Assembly (NCBI GenBank): GCA_000507305.1
Contig: DF239087.1
Coordinates: 62,001-126,000 of the forward strand
Source of the DNA: Breviolum minutum Mf 1.05b.01
Taxonomy: Eukaryota > Sar > Dinophyceae > Suessiales > Symbiodiniaceae
DNA length: 64,000 nt
Direction: 5' to 3'
The notes beneath the pieces are model-generated. The model was not told where the DNA came from and ran no database searches. It was given only the letters and a program-made list of their open reading frames with translations. Made by a program: the position numbers and the translations under genes. This document shows positions 57,582 to 64,000 of the stretch, piece by piece (position 1 is the stretch's first letter; each line of letters begins with the position of its first letter).

Positions 57582-58153
57582 ATGGGTAATTATTCAAAAG
57601 CAAAAATTTATAAGATATATAATGATATAGATGATGAAATGTATGTAGGTTCAACCTGTAGCAGTTTAGCCAAAAGAATGGCAAAACATAGATACAGTGC
57701 CAAAGTAGATTTGGGTAAAACCAACCGACTTTATAAAAAGATGAATGATTTAGGTCAAGAGCATTTCTTTATTGTCTTGATTGATGAGTTCCGAGAATGT
57801 GAAAATAAAGAGCAATTACATAAAAAGGAGCGAGAGAAATAGAAGAACTTAAACCATCATTGAACTACTTTATACCAACAAGAACTTTTAAAGAATGGGT
57901 AGAAGCAAACCATGAACATAAAAAAGAAGTTGATAGAGCAAATTACCGAGAAAAGCGAGAAGAAAGAATAGAATATCAAAAACAATATGCTAAAGACCAT
58001 CCTGACAAAGTAAAAGAATATAAAAGAACCTGCTACTTAAATAACAAAGAGAATTATGATGCTTGGCATAAAAAGATTGTGAAGTGTGAGCACTGTGGTT
58101 TAGAACTTCAAAGAGGGTCACTATCAAGACATATCAAGAAACAGCATTCTTAA
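57582..58153 (+). pseudogene. Second GIY-YIG endonuclease, broken by a frameshift
   Basis: The first part (57582-57842) encodes AKIYKIYNDI (GIY strand), EMYVGSTCSSLAKRMAKH (YIG strand and Arg) and ends HKKEREK followed by a stop. The neighbouring frame, open just beyond (from about 57836), continues as EELKPSLNYFIPTRTFKEW. That is exactly the conserved end of the nuclease domain. It then gives a basic linker and a C-terminal finger VKCEHCGLELQRGSLSRHIK (Cys, Cys, His, His). A single-base loss in the AAA run at 57837-57839 explains the break. It may be a sequencing error or real decay. Domain order matches the gene at 55080-55757, so the two are paralogues. Confidence 0.8.
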
Positions 58154-58164
58154 TAATATTATTT

Positions 58165-58171
58165 TATAAAT
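58165..58171 (+). promoter_or_regulatory. Class 1-like box before the gene at 58182
   Basis: TATAAAT lies 10 nt before the ATG, in ATTTTATAAATATTATTAAT. Confidence 0.4.
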
Positions 58172-58181
58172 ATTATTAATA

Positions 58182-58418
58182 ATGTTTAGAAATAAGATTA
58201 CATACAATAAAGAACCAGAATGGCACAAGTCATTGACAAAAATAAAACAAGGATATGACAAAGTAATAAAAGAAATGAATGAACCAGCGAGAGATTATAA
58301 TGCGATAAAGGAGTTGGTAGAACTTGAAAATAATACTATAACAAATTTAAAAAATATAGAAAGTAATAAGAAAATATCTTTACCATTAACTCATAAGAAA
58401 GCAAAAAATAAAAAATAA
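58182..58418 (+). CDS. Small basic protein (unknown)
   Basis: A 78-aa, Lys/Asn-rich, largely helical protein with a basic tail (KKAKNKK). Directly upstream of the major capsid gene (23 nt gap) and in the same orientation. I do not recognise it. Position suggests a virion or assembly role, but nothing in the sequence shows it. Confidence 0.6.
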   Translation: MFRNKITYNKEPEWHKSLTKIKQGYDKVIKEMNEPARDYNAIKELVELENNTITNLKNIESNKKISLPLTHKKAKNKK

Positions 58419-58432
58419 TTTCTAAATTGAAA
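58419..58432 (+). promoter_or_regulatory. Class 1 (late-type) motif of the major capsid gene
   Basis: TTTCTAAATTGAAA, with the TCTAAAT core 14 nt before the ATG at 58442. It is nearly the same as the box before the ATPase gene (TTTCTAAATTATTT). Confidence 0.65.
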
Positions 58433-58441
58433 TATATAAGT

Positions 58442-60037
58442 ATGGACAATATAGTCGCCGAGAGTTCAGATACTATGATTAATAGTTTAAATTTTGGCTT
58501 GCCAGAAACTAGTCAGTATATTACCGATAGGAGGTTTGTAAACTACTTTCCTTCAACTTCTTCAATTTACTCATCTCGTGCTGGGAACCAAAACATAAGA
58601 TTTTATATTTCAGCAGACGATAATAATTATATAGATTTGTCTTCAATCAGATTATTTGCTACAGTTCAAAACAATGACACTTCAAGGGCAAAGTTCCTTC
58701 GCCCATTAGGTGGTTTACATGCTTTCTTCAGTCGCTATAGGGCTACTGTTGGTGGACAAATGGTTCAGGACATCATAGAGTATAATAGGCATTGTGAATT
58801 GTATAACTCATTCAAACCTAAAGATGTCAGAGACATGGACGATATAGAAAATAGTGCTAATCCACGATGGGATGCTGATTATCATAACTATGCTAATGGT
58901 TTAGATAAAATTTTAGTAGATACTACTACTGGGGCTACTGGAACTCCAGGCGGCGATGCCGGTCCGGGTGTCGTGACGGTTAATAAAAATGGTGATAGAA
59001 ATGACTGGGGACGAGTAGATAAACGATATACCCGTCATAGTTTAACAGGCATTCCGGGTGCTAATGGCAAAGCAAGATTTAGTCATAAACCATGCTGTGG
59101 CTTATTGGAAAGTAATTATTATCTTCCTTTACGATATGCTCCCCTTGAATTGGAATTTACAATTGTCCCTAATGAAGGAGACCCTGTTGTAGTTCCAACT
59201 AGTGCTAATGTAGCAGGACAAACTGACGAATTTGGATATCATTTTACAAACAATGTTGGAGTTGATGCTGAAGGAAATATAACAACAAAATGGGAATTGA
59301 ACAATGTTATTATCAGGGCTGAAGTAATAACTTTAGACAACACTGTCAATAACAATATTGTTTCACACTTGTTAGGTGGGTCTAGTTTAAAACTAGTCTT
59401 TCCAATGTATCATACGATAACTCAAACTTTTAACAATGCTGGAACAGAAATTAATATGAATATCGTGAAGTCAAGTAGTAAACTTACCGGCGCTTTTATT
59501 ACATTATACCGAACTCCAAGACAAGGAGTTATGGACTTAAAATATCTACCAGACAACTATGTATATAAAAGATGGAATTATTTCTACAACAATCAAATCA
59601 ATGCTCGTATTAATGATAGTGGAGATGCTGGAACAGCAGACTTACAAGGAAAAGGCTTCCAAGATTATAATAGAAATTTAAGTTGGCAAATCCAACTCGG
59701 TAATAAAAAATATCCTGAATTTGAAAGTCAGTCTCTTTCAGAAACATTTTATTACTTAAGACGAGCAATTCACTACATGAATCCCGACCAAGATGCTTTG
59801 TCATTTTCTTATCGTCAGTATCGTGAAAATAAATTTATTATTGGAATGAGTTTTGAAAAGATGGCTGACGTTAATTTTACAGGGGTGAACACAAAGATGG
59901 GCTCGTTAATCACTTTTAAATTGAAAGGGACAGAAGCCCCTTTGCCTGCTGGTGAAGAAGTTGAAGAAATTTTTAGCCACCTTATATCCGAATCAGTTTT
60001 GGAAATTCGGGAAAGCGGAAGTATCGTGTTTGATTAA
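58442..60037 (+). CDS. Major capsid protein (double jelly roll)
   Basis: A 531-aa hexon-type protein that forms the capsid shell. I start it at the ATG at 58442. The frame is open five codons further up (TTG at 58427), but that lies in the promoter motif. The N-terminal arm is followed by the first beta-barrel, with VGGQMVQDIIEYNRHCELY (about 103-121), a pattern typical of Polinton-like virus capsid proteins. The C-terminal barrel has AIHYMNPDQDALSFSYRQY and FTGVNTKMGSLITFKLKG near the end. A Gly/Thr/Pro-rich loop (about 158-175) is probably surface-exposed. Length is in the usual 450-600 range. Together with the ATPase and penton genes it defines the viral morphogenesis module. Confidence 0.92.
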   Translation: MDNIVAESSDTMINSLNFGLPETSQYITDRRFVNYFPSTSSIYSSRAGNQNIRFYISADDNNYIDLSSIRLFATVQNNDTSRAKFLRPLGGLHAFFSRYRATVGGQMVQDIIEYNRHCELYNSFKPKDVRDMDDIENSANPRWDADYHNYANGLDKILVDTTTGATGTPGGDAGPGVVTVNKNGDRNDWGRVDKRYTRHSLTGIPGANGKARFSHKPCCGLLESNYYLPLRYAPLELEFTIVPNEGDPVVVPTSANVAGQTDEFGYHFTNNVGVDAEGNITTKWELNNVIIRAEVITLDNTVNNNIVSHLLGGSSLKLVFPMYHTITQTFNNAGTEINMNIVKSSSKLTGAFITLYRTPRQGVMDLKYLPDNYVYKRWNYFYNNQINARINDSGDAGTADLQGKGFQDYNRNLSWQIQLGNKKYPEFESQSLSETFYYLRRAIHYMNPDQDALSFSYRQYRENKFIIGMSFEKMADVNFTGVNTKMGSLITFKLKGTEAPLPAGEEVEEIFSHLISESVLEIRESGSIVFD

Positions 60038-60040
60038 ATA

Positions 60041-60050
60041 ATTTCTAAAT
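60041..60050 (+). promoter_or_regulatory. Class 1 motif before the gene at 60062
   Basis: ATTTCTAAAT, 11 nt before the ATG. Confidence 0.6.
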
Positions 60051-60061
60051 AATAATATATA

Positions 60062-60400
60062 ATGTATAAATACCACAAGAAGAACAAGAAAACAGGAAAC
60101 AGAGCACATCTTCAGAAGTCATTGTTAAACTATAGCCCGTTTGATTTGCGCGATAATTCGTATTTAGAACATCTACACAAAGAATTAAAGTTAAGAAATG
60201 CTCGTGAAGCAATGTTAAGTTTAAGAAATGATATGATAGAAAGCAACAAGCGAGCAAATTATCAAAACGAAAAAGAAAGACTGGAAAATGAAATAAGGCG
60301 TGATAATCTACCATATCCTACAAAGGAACATATGGCAGATAGACAGGAAAAAATGACAAATCCATTTAAAAAACTTTACGGAAAGACAATTTCAAAATAA
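60062..60400 (+). CDS. Small basic protein (unknown)
   Basis: 112 aa, very basic at the start (KYHKKNKKTGNRAH), then a long charged helix (about 38-80) with probable coiled-coil character, and a basic C-terminus. It follows the capsid gene by 24 nt and has its own class 1 box. It could bind DNA inside the particle. I have no family for it. Confidence 0.65.
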   Translation: MYKYHKKNKKTGNRAHLQKSLLNYSPFDLRDNSYLEHLHKELKLRNAREAMLSLRNDMIESNKRANYQNEKERLENEIRRDNLPYPTKEHMADRQEKMTNPFKKLYGKTISK

Positions 60401-60426
60401 CAATTCATTGATTATAATAATTTATA

Positions 60427-60433
60427 TCTAAAT
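60427..60433 (+). promoter_or_regulatory. Class 1 box before the gene at 60447
   Basis: TCTAAAT, 13 nt before the ATG. Confidence 0.6.
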
Positions 60434-60446
60434 ATTATTATAATAA

Positions 60447-61451
60447 ATGACAAGTGAAACAGCGAGACTTGAACTCATCAACCCTTATGCTAAATACGGA
60501 TTGAAGAGACGACCAACTTATGATGAAATAGCAGGACTAATCAGAGAGAATGAAACTCTGACAGGAGAACTACCAGATAGAAATGCTACATTTTTCAAAA
60601 AAACACCACAGGGTAGTTTTTTTGATGGACTTGATAAGTTAGATAAAGTTAAAGAACAACATTCGAGAATTACACAAAGACAGATAAGTGAATTACTTTT
60701 ACAGCAATATGCTACAGAGAACAATGTTTCGTTAAGTGTAGCTAGGGCACGAATGGCACAGCAAGCACAGCAAATGCCACAACAAACACAACAAACACCA
60801 CAACAAACGCAACCCATATTACAGACAGACAGAGGCACAGAAGCCCAAGCACTAGTAGAAGGAAATTTACAAACGATAGAACGTTTGAGAAGAGAAAGAG
60901 AAGAACAAACAGGAATAGCACACAGAGAAGGAGGATTTCTAGGGACACATTCTCTTATAGAAACTTTAGGAAGAACAAGAGTCCCAACAATGGGACGAGA
61001 AACACTACCTGAAGCACAAACACAAGCCGAAGATGTTGATGATGAAAGCGAACCAGAATTAATACCAGATGAGGTAATGACAGGACAACAACGAGAAGCA
61101 CCAGCATCGGCATCAGCAGGTGTTTTACAATTCCAACAGTTTGAATTAGATAATACAAACAATCCAGACTATTGGATAAGCAATTACAGAAATATGACAG
61201 TAGCACAAATCAAGTTTCAACTGTTTCTACGAGGTATTCAAATACCAACTGAAGACAGCATACAAGAACAATTGAAACCAAAAGGCAGAGGAAAGGATGA
61301 ACAAGGCTTACCACTAAGGACATATAAAGAATACTTACAAGGGATGATTTTAGACTCAATCAGACAAGGTGGATGGAAAATAAAAATGACAAACCAAGAA
61401 TATGAAGATAAGAAAAAAGAATGGAAAAAAGGGAAGGGACGAGTCGGTTGA
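60447..61451 (+). CDS. 334-aa protein with Gln-rich linker (unknown, probably virion-associated)
   Basis: The N-terminal region (about 18-62) has GLKRRPTYDEIAGLI followed by LPDRNATFFKKTPQGSFFDG. I recall a similar R-PTY-E ... PDR-AT motif pair from other small DNA viruses of protists, but cannot confirm it. Residues 100-126 are a Gln/Thr-rich repeat (QQAQQMPQQTQQTPQQTQ). Residues 190-225 are acidic and disordered. The C-terminal 110 residues (from DNTNNPDYWISNY) are ordered and helical, ending with a Lys-rich tail. There is no catalytic motif. A class 1 box upstream suggests late expression. Confidence 0.68.
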   Translation: MTSETARLELINPYAKYGLKRRPTYDEIAGLIRENETLTGELPDRNATFFKKTPQGSFFDGLDKLDKVKEQHSRITQRQISELLLQQYATENNVSLSVARARMAQQAQQMPQQTQQTPQQTQPILQTDRGTEAQALVEGNLQTIERLRREREEQTGIAHREGGFLGTHSLIETLGRTRVPTMGRETLPEAQTQAEDVDDESEPELIPDEVMTGQQREAPASASAGVLQFQQFELDNTNNPDYWISNYRNMTVAQIKFQLFLRGIQIPTEDSIQEQLKPKGRGKDEQGLPLRTYKEYLQGMILDSIRQGGWKIKMTNQEYEDKKKEWKKGKGRVG

Positions 61452-61467
61452 AAAATAACATCTATTA

Positions 61468-61474
61468 TCTAACT
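61468..61474 (+). promoter_or_regulatory. Class 1-like box before the gene at 61489
   Basis: TCTAACT, 14 nt before the ATG, in TATCTAACTAAATTATATAA. Confidence 0.5.
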
Positions 61475-61488
61475 AAATTATATAATAA

Positions 61489-62241
61489 ATGTTATTGGTA
61501 AAAAACAAATTGAAAAGATTGAAGAAAACAATTGACGATGATGATATGTTGAATTATTTGAAATACTCACATTTAGATATTTTGAATAATAACAATGAAA
61601 ATAATAATAAGAAAAACATTGAAGATAAAACAACACAATTCCCTGAAATGATGAACAAATCAACACAAACAATCAACACAGCAAATAAAGGAGTTGATAC
61701 AGGTAATGATTTTGATGAAGTTATCCCCCCTTATGTTTCTTTATTATATTCAGAAGATTCTGATAGAAATGAAAAAATGGTTCAGGTATGGACAAAGATG
61801 TTTAAAGAAAACCTCACACCGTCATCGCCTTCAGGCACTAAGGATGATTCATCCTCACCACCAAGTAGCAGTGATGGAGATGAAAATTTAACAAACAAGA
61901 GTATTAAAATGGGATTTAGATTAGCGGGATTGGCATTACAAACAGCAATCACTGGAGCAACTACAGCAATCATTGTTGGAGATGTCATTTCTGATTTGAT
62001 TTCAGCACCTCATCATTCATCATCAGAAGATGAACAAAACAATACAGAAGTTATATCTGTTCATTCCTCTCTACCTCAAACAATTAATTCATCATCATCA
62101 GATGTCCAAGAAGTTCCTATAGAAATTTCAAGTAGCAGTTCATCAAGACAAGCACCATCATCAATTCCTCAACCAACTTCACCACAACCTTCAACGCCAG
62201 CAAGTAGTGCCAAGACTACACCTAGAAAAAAATCTAAATAA
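61489..62241 (+). CDS. Putative membrane protein with Ser-rich tail (unknown)
   Basis: 250 aa. A basic N-terminus is followed by Asn-rich, low-complexity sequence (30-45) and a Ser/Pro/Asp-rich spacer (108-135). Residues 142-172 (GFRLAGLALQTAITGATTAI and following) form one long hydrophobic, small-residue helix that fits a membrane segment. The C-terminal 75 residues are Ser/Pro-rich, likely disordered. Its stop codon overlaps the next possible ATG by one base (TAATG). A virion membrane-active or scaffolding protein would fit, but no family is recognised. Confidence 0.65.
   Translation: MLLVKNKLKRLKKTIDDDDMLNYLKYSHLDILNNNNENNNKKNIEDKTTQFPEMMNKSTQTINTANKGVDTGNDFDEVIPPYVSLLYSEDSDRNEKMVQVWTKMFKENLTPSSPSGTKDDSSSPPSSSDGDENLTNKSIKMGFRLAGLALQTAITGATTAIIVGDVISDLISAPHHSSSEDEQNNTEVISVHSSLPQTINSSSSDVQEVPIEISSSSSSRQAPSSIPQPTSPQPSTPASSAKTTPRKKSK
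62233..62239 (+). promoter_or_regulatory. Class 1 box before the gene at 62250
   Basis: TCTAAAT lies inside the last codons of the preceding gene, 10 nt before the ATG at 62250. This spacing is why I prefer that start over the ATG at 62241. Confidence 0.5.
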
Positions 62242-62249
62242 TGATAATA

Positions 62250-62549
62250 ATGCCAGTGAAGGAAATAATACTACAGAAATCGAGCAATCCAAAAAAGAAG
62301 TTTGACGCTTTTGTAAATAATAAGAAAGTATCTTTTGGTAGTTCTTCACATCAAGATTATACACAACATAAGGATGAAGACAGAAAGAAAAACTACATAG
62401 CAAGACATGGTAGTGGTAATCAAAACTGGAATGATTTAACAACAGCCGGTGCGTGGTCGAAAAATCTTCTTTGGAATAAGCCCACTATAAGTGAAAGTAT
62501 CAAGTCTATGGAAAGTAAATTTAATATTGATATAAAATATAAAAAATAA
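62250..62549 (+). CDS. Small conserved viral protein, DUF5754-like
   Basis: 99 aa from the ATG at 62250 (102 aa from 62241). The central pattern KKVSFGSSSHQDYTQHKDED, then RKKNYIARHG, then NWNDLTTAGAWSKNLLWNKPT is one I remember from a small uncharacterised family widespread in giant viruses and their relatives (I believe DUF5754; unverified). Function is unknown. It is probably expressed with the virion genes. Confidence 0.72.
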   Translation: MPVKEIILQKSSNPKKKFDAFVNNKKVSFGSSSHQDYTQHKDEDRKKNYIARHGSGNQNWNDLTTAGAWSKNLLWNKPTISESIKSMESKFNIDIKYKK

Positions 62550-62560
62550 GAAATCTTAAA

Positions 62561-62575
62561 ACACTTAAAGACATA
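62561..62575 (+). promoter_or_regulatory. Class 2 motif before the zinc-finger gene
   Basis: ACACTTAAAGACATA, 20 nt before the ATG at 62596. Its CACTTAAAGA core is shared with 51377-51396 (minus strand). Confidence 0.6.
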
Positions 62576-62595
62576 ACGCGTTAGGGATTAAACAC

Positions 62596-62868
62596 ATGAG
62601 TATGAAAGGCAGAGAGATTGACAATAATGATTATGTCATAATCAACCCACTTATAAAAATGGATGTTGATAAAAAGATGGACGTGAAAAAATACAACAGG
62701 ATATATCACAGGGAATACTACAGGAGGTTTTTAAGTGTTAAAGTAATGTGTCCATTGTGCGGATGTAGCATTACCAAGGAAAAGCTCAAAGTCCATCAGA
62801 AATCAAGCAAGTGCATGCGTTTGAGAGAAACATATGATAATGAAAATGAAATAGAACAAAATAATTAA
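62596..62868 (+). CDS. Small zinc-finger protein
   Basis: 90 aa. A basic helical region (VKKYNRIYHREYYRRF) precedes one finger, MCPLCGCSITKEKLKVHQKS then KCM (Cys, Cys, His, Cys), followed by an acidic tail. The finger resembles those at the ends of the two GIY-YIG proteins, and the KYNRIYHREYYRR stretch resembles their linkers. This may therefore be a stand-alone relative of the nuclease C-terminus. DNA binding and early regulation are likely but inferred. Confidence 0.7.
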   Translation: MSMKGREIDNNDYVIINPLIKMDVDKKMDVKKYNRIYHREYYRRFLSVKVMCPLCGCSITKEKLKVHQKSSKCMRLRETYDNENEIEQNN

Positions 62869-62888
62869 ATAACATAAATTTCTTAAAC

Positions 62889-62903
62889 TACTTAAAGAGA
62901 TAT
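62889..62903 (+). promoter_or_regulatory. Class 2 motif before the 212-aa gene
   Basis: TACTTAAAGAGATAT, 28 nt before the ATG at 62932. Confidence 0.6.
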
Positions 62904-62931
62904 TATTATAATATAGTATAAATATATTATA

Positions 62932-63570
62932 ATGGCATCAAAGAATATTAGTAGAAATACTAACTATCTAAAAAGCATAGCGAGAGGAGCCAATGAAGAT
63001 GTCAGAGACAGAGTTAATCAAGTGATAGAATTTTATAAGGATAGAAAAATTTCACAGAGAACCACGGCAGAAAATCTCATAACAAGTCTGATGAGCGACA
63101 GCAAGAGAACAGCTACCTTTGCTAAAAAAAGATTTGACAAAAAGTTTGAGGAGATTGAAGGACGAGAGGCGCTGAACAAAAGAATGGCAAGGAACAGAAA
63201 CAAAAAAGATTACTCAATAACTTTTCAACTGTATGGGTTAGATAATGGTGTGAAGCAGAGCGGCAAGAGAGGATTCAAAGACCATCAGGGAGACTGGCAC
63301 AATCTACTGATATTTGAGCCCATAAATTTTACACTTAAGAATGTCAGAGATGACGATAGAATACCAGAAAATTTAGTTAATAAATATGTGGTGAGAGATA
63401 AGTTTGATGGTTGGGTCAGCTCGCTGAAGAGAAGACTGAAACTCAAAAAAGGAGACCCTGAAAAAATTACAAAGAAACAGTTTGATGAATTAAATACCAG
63501 AGAGGCATGGAGAAAAGAAACAGGAATTGATGAAGCACCATCCAAAAGAAGAAAAAGACATAAAAGGTAG
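62932..63570 (+). CDS. 212-aa basic protein (unknown, probably replication-linked)
   Basis: Starts MASKNISRNTNYLKSI and is Lys/Arg-rich throughout. It has a helical N-terminal half (to about residue 85), a beta-containing segment (YSITFQLYGLDNGVK, then WHNLLIFEPINFTL), and a basic tail PSKRRKRHKR that would serve as a nuclear localisation signal. Its last 41 nt overlap the start of the next gene in another frame, implying co-expression. I recognise no domain. Because of the overlap and class 2 promoter I place it with DNA-processing genes. Confidence 0.68.
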   Translation: MASKNISRNTNYLKSIARGANEDVRDRVNQVIEFYKDRKISQRTTAENLITSLMSDSKRTATFAKKRFDKKFEEIEGREALNKRMARNRNKKDYSITFQLYGLDNGVKQSGKRGFKDHQGDWHNLLIFEPINFTLKNVRDDDRIPENLVNKYVVRDKFDGWVSSLKRRLKLKKGDPEKITKKQFDELNTREAWRKETGIDEAPSKRRKRHKR

Positions 63571-64000
63571 ATACAAAGAGTTTGATGTGATACATGACAC
63601 TGATTTGTTTGCAAAGCTGATGACTAGACTTGTTTTAGATAACCCCGACTTTAGAAACAGCACCATTGAAGACTATGTAAGTGCCATTAAGATTTTGGAC
63701 ATCAGCGATGTATCAAACACAGGAGGTGGGGATACTGAAACCAAAAAGAAATTGAAAGACGGTGGTGCAATAGGAATATACAACTACACTATCAATACAG
63801 AACTGGATGTTAATGCAGAATATTTCATTGAAGCAATCGAAGACCAAAAGCACACTGAAGGAGAATGCTGGATTAACACACTGGCTGACCACTACAAGGA
63901 CACACTTATGAGCGATAAGAAATGGAAGAGTAAAAGGATGACAAGAGAAAAAATATTTGAACTGATGAATGTGTCCGAGGAAGAGTTTAAAACAACAGGC
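63530..64000 (+). CDS. Large protein, N-terminal 157 residues only (candidate replication protein)
   Basis: Open from the ATG at 63530 to the window edge without a stop. The frame is also open upstream as far as 63494, but with no earlier ATG. It has an acidic, helical start, then GIYNYTINTELDVNAEYFIEAI and GECWINTLADHYKDTLM (about 115-131), then RMTREKIFELMNV. A Cys-Trp-Ile-Asn segment followed by a basic TREKI motif reminds me of the N-terminal extension of family-B DNA polymerases in this virus group, where it precedes the exonuclease domain. This is memory of a pattern, not a confirmed match. The catalytic domains would lie beyond the window. Confidence 0.5.
   Translation, partial: MKHHPKEEKDIKGRYKEFDVIHDTDLFAKLMTRLVLDNPDFRNSTIEDYVSAIKILDISDVSNTGGGDTETKKKLKDGGAIGIYNYTINTELDVNAEYFIEAIEDQKHTEGECWINTLADHYKDTLMSDKKWKSKRMTREKIFELMNVSEEEFKTTG

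Larger units (their letters stand above)
50207..64000. mobile_element. Integrated Polinton-like virus element (left and central part)
   Basis: A block of dense, AT-rich genes containing a double-jelly-roll capsid protein, a penton-type minor capsid protein and an FtsK/HerA packaging ATPase, plus nuclease, lipase and fibre genes. This is the morphogenesis set of Polinton-like viruses. It joins repeat-rich eukaryotic DNA at the left, so it reads as a provirus. The right end, any integrase and the polymerase catalytic part are outside the window. An assembly chimera cannot be ruled out from sequence alone. Confidence 0.82.

Noticed and set aside
58427..58441. Upstream TTG start for the major capsid gene
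   Set aside because: It lies within the promoter motif. The ATG at 58442 fits the spacing seen for the other genes.
60518..61162. 214-codon minus-strand frame, Cys/Ser-rich
   Set aside because: It is the antisense shadow of the 334-aa gene. The plus strand has the promoter box and sensible composition.
50207..64000. Bacteriophage or bacterial origin
   Set aside because: The fibre-like repeats and GIY-YIG domains also occur in phages. However, the capsid, penton and ATPase set, the AT-box promoters without Shine-Dalgarno sites, and the eukaryotic flank all favour a PLV.
50207..64000. Complete Polinton/Maverick with integrase and adenovirus-type protease
   Set aside because: No RVE integrase, protease or polymerase catalytic motif is visible in any frame here. 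They may lie to the right or be absent, so the wider term Polinton-like virus is used.

Overview
The window has two unlike halves. Positions 1 to about 50,200 look like non-coding nuclear DNA of a eukaryote. No frame carries a protein I recognise. The sequence is packed with short foldback (MITE-like) elements, microsatellites and minisatellites, and both strands look alike. I cannot name the host. A repeat-rich protist or alga is the natural guess, only because that is where elements like the one on the right are found. I saw no spliced-leader, tRNA, rRNA or snRNA sequence.

From about 50,200 to the right edge the sequence becomes AT-rich and densely coding. It holds most of a Polinton-like virus (PLV) or related small DNA-virus element, apparently integrated. 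A 43-bp hairpin (50207-50249) and three consecutive tandem arrays (50312-50866) mark the left margin. The genes then run as follows: small AT-hook-like protein (-), FtsK/HerA-type packaging ATPase (+), small coiled-coil protein (-), fibre-like protein (-, broken at an N base), zinc-binding acidic protein (-), GIY-YIG nuclease (-), minor capsid/penton protein (-), class-3-lipase-like protein (+), a second GIY-YIG nuclease with a frameshift (+), a small protein (+), the double-jelly-roll major capsid protein (+), five further small or unknown proteins (+), a basic 212-aa protein (+), and the start of a large protein cut by the window edge. The last may be the N-terminal part of a replication protein. 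No integrase, polymerase catalytic domain or right terminus is in view, so the element continues beyond 64,000.

The viral genes fall into two upstream-motif classes. Capsid, ATPase, fibre and other virion-type genes carry T(C/A)TAAA(T/C) about 8-14 nt before the ATG. The two nucleases, the zinc-finger protein, the AT-hook-like protein and the putative replication gene carry A(C/T)TTAAAG about 20-60 nt upstream. This reads as a late/early split and fits the presumed roles of the genes.

In the host half I sorted the repeats by eye into about ten families (called A to K here). Most are 85-210 bp inverted repeats. One copy of family A (48591-48679) is flanked by a perfect 8-bp duplication, and another (12686-12783) interrupts a family G element, so these are mobile. 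A larger foldback (15606-16078) has ends of about 50 bp.
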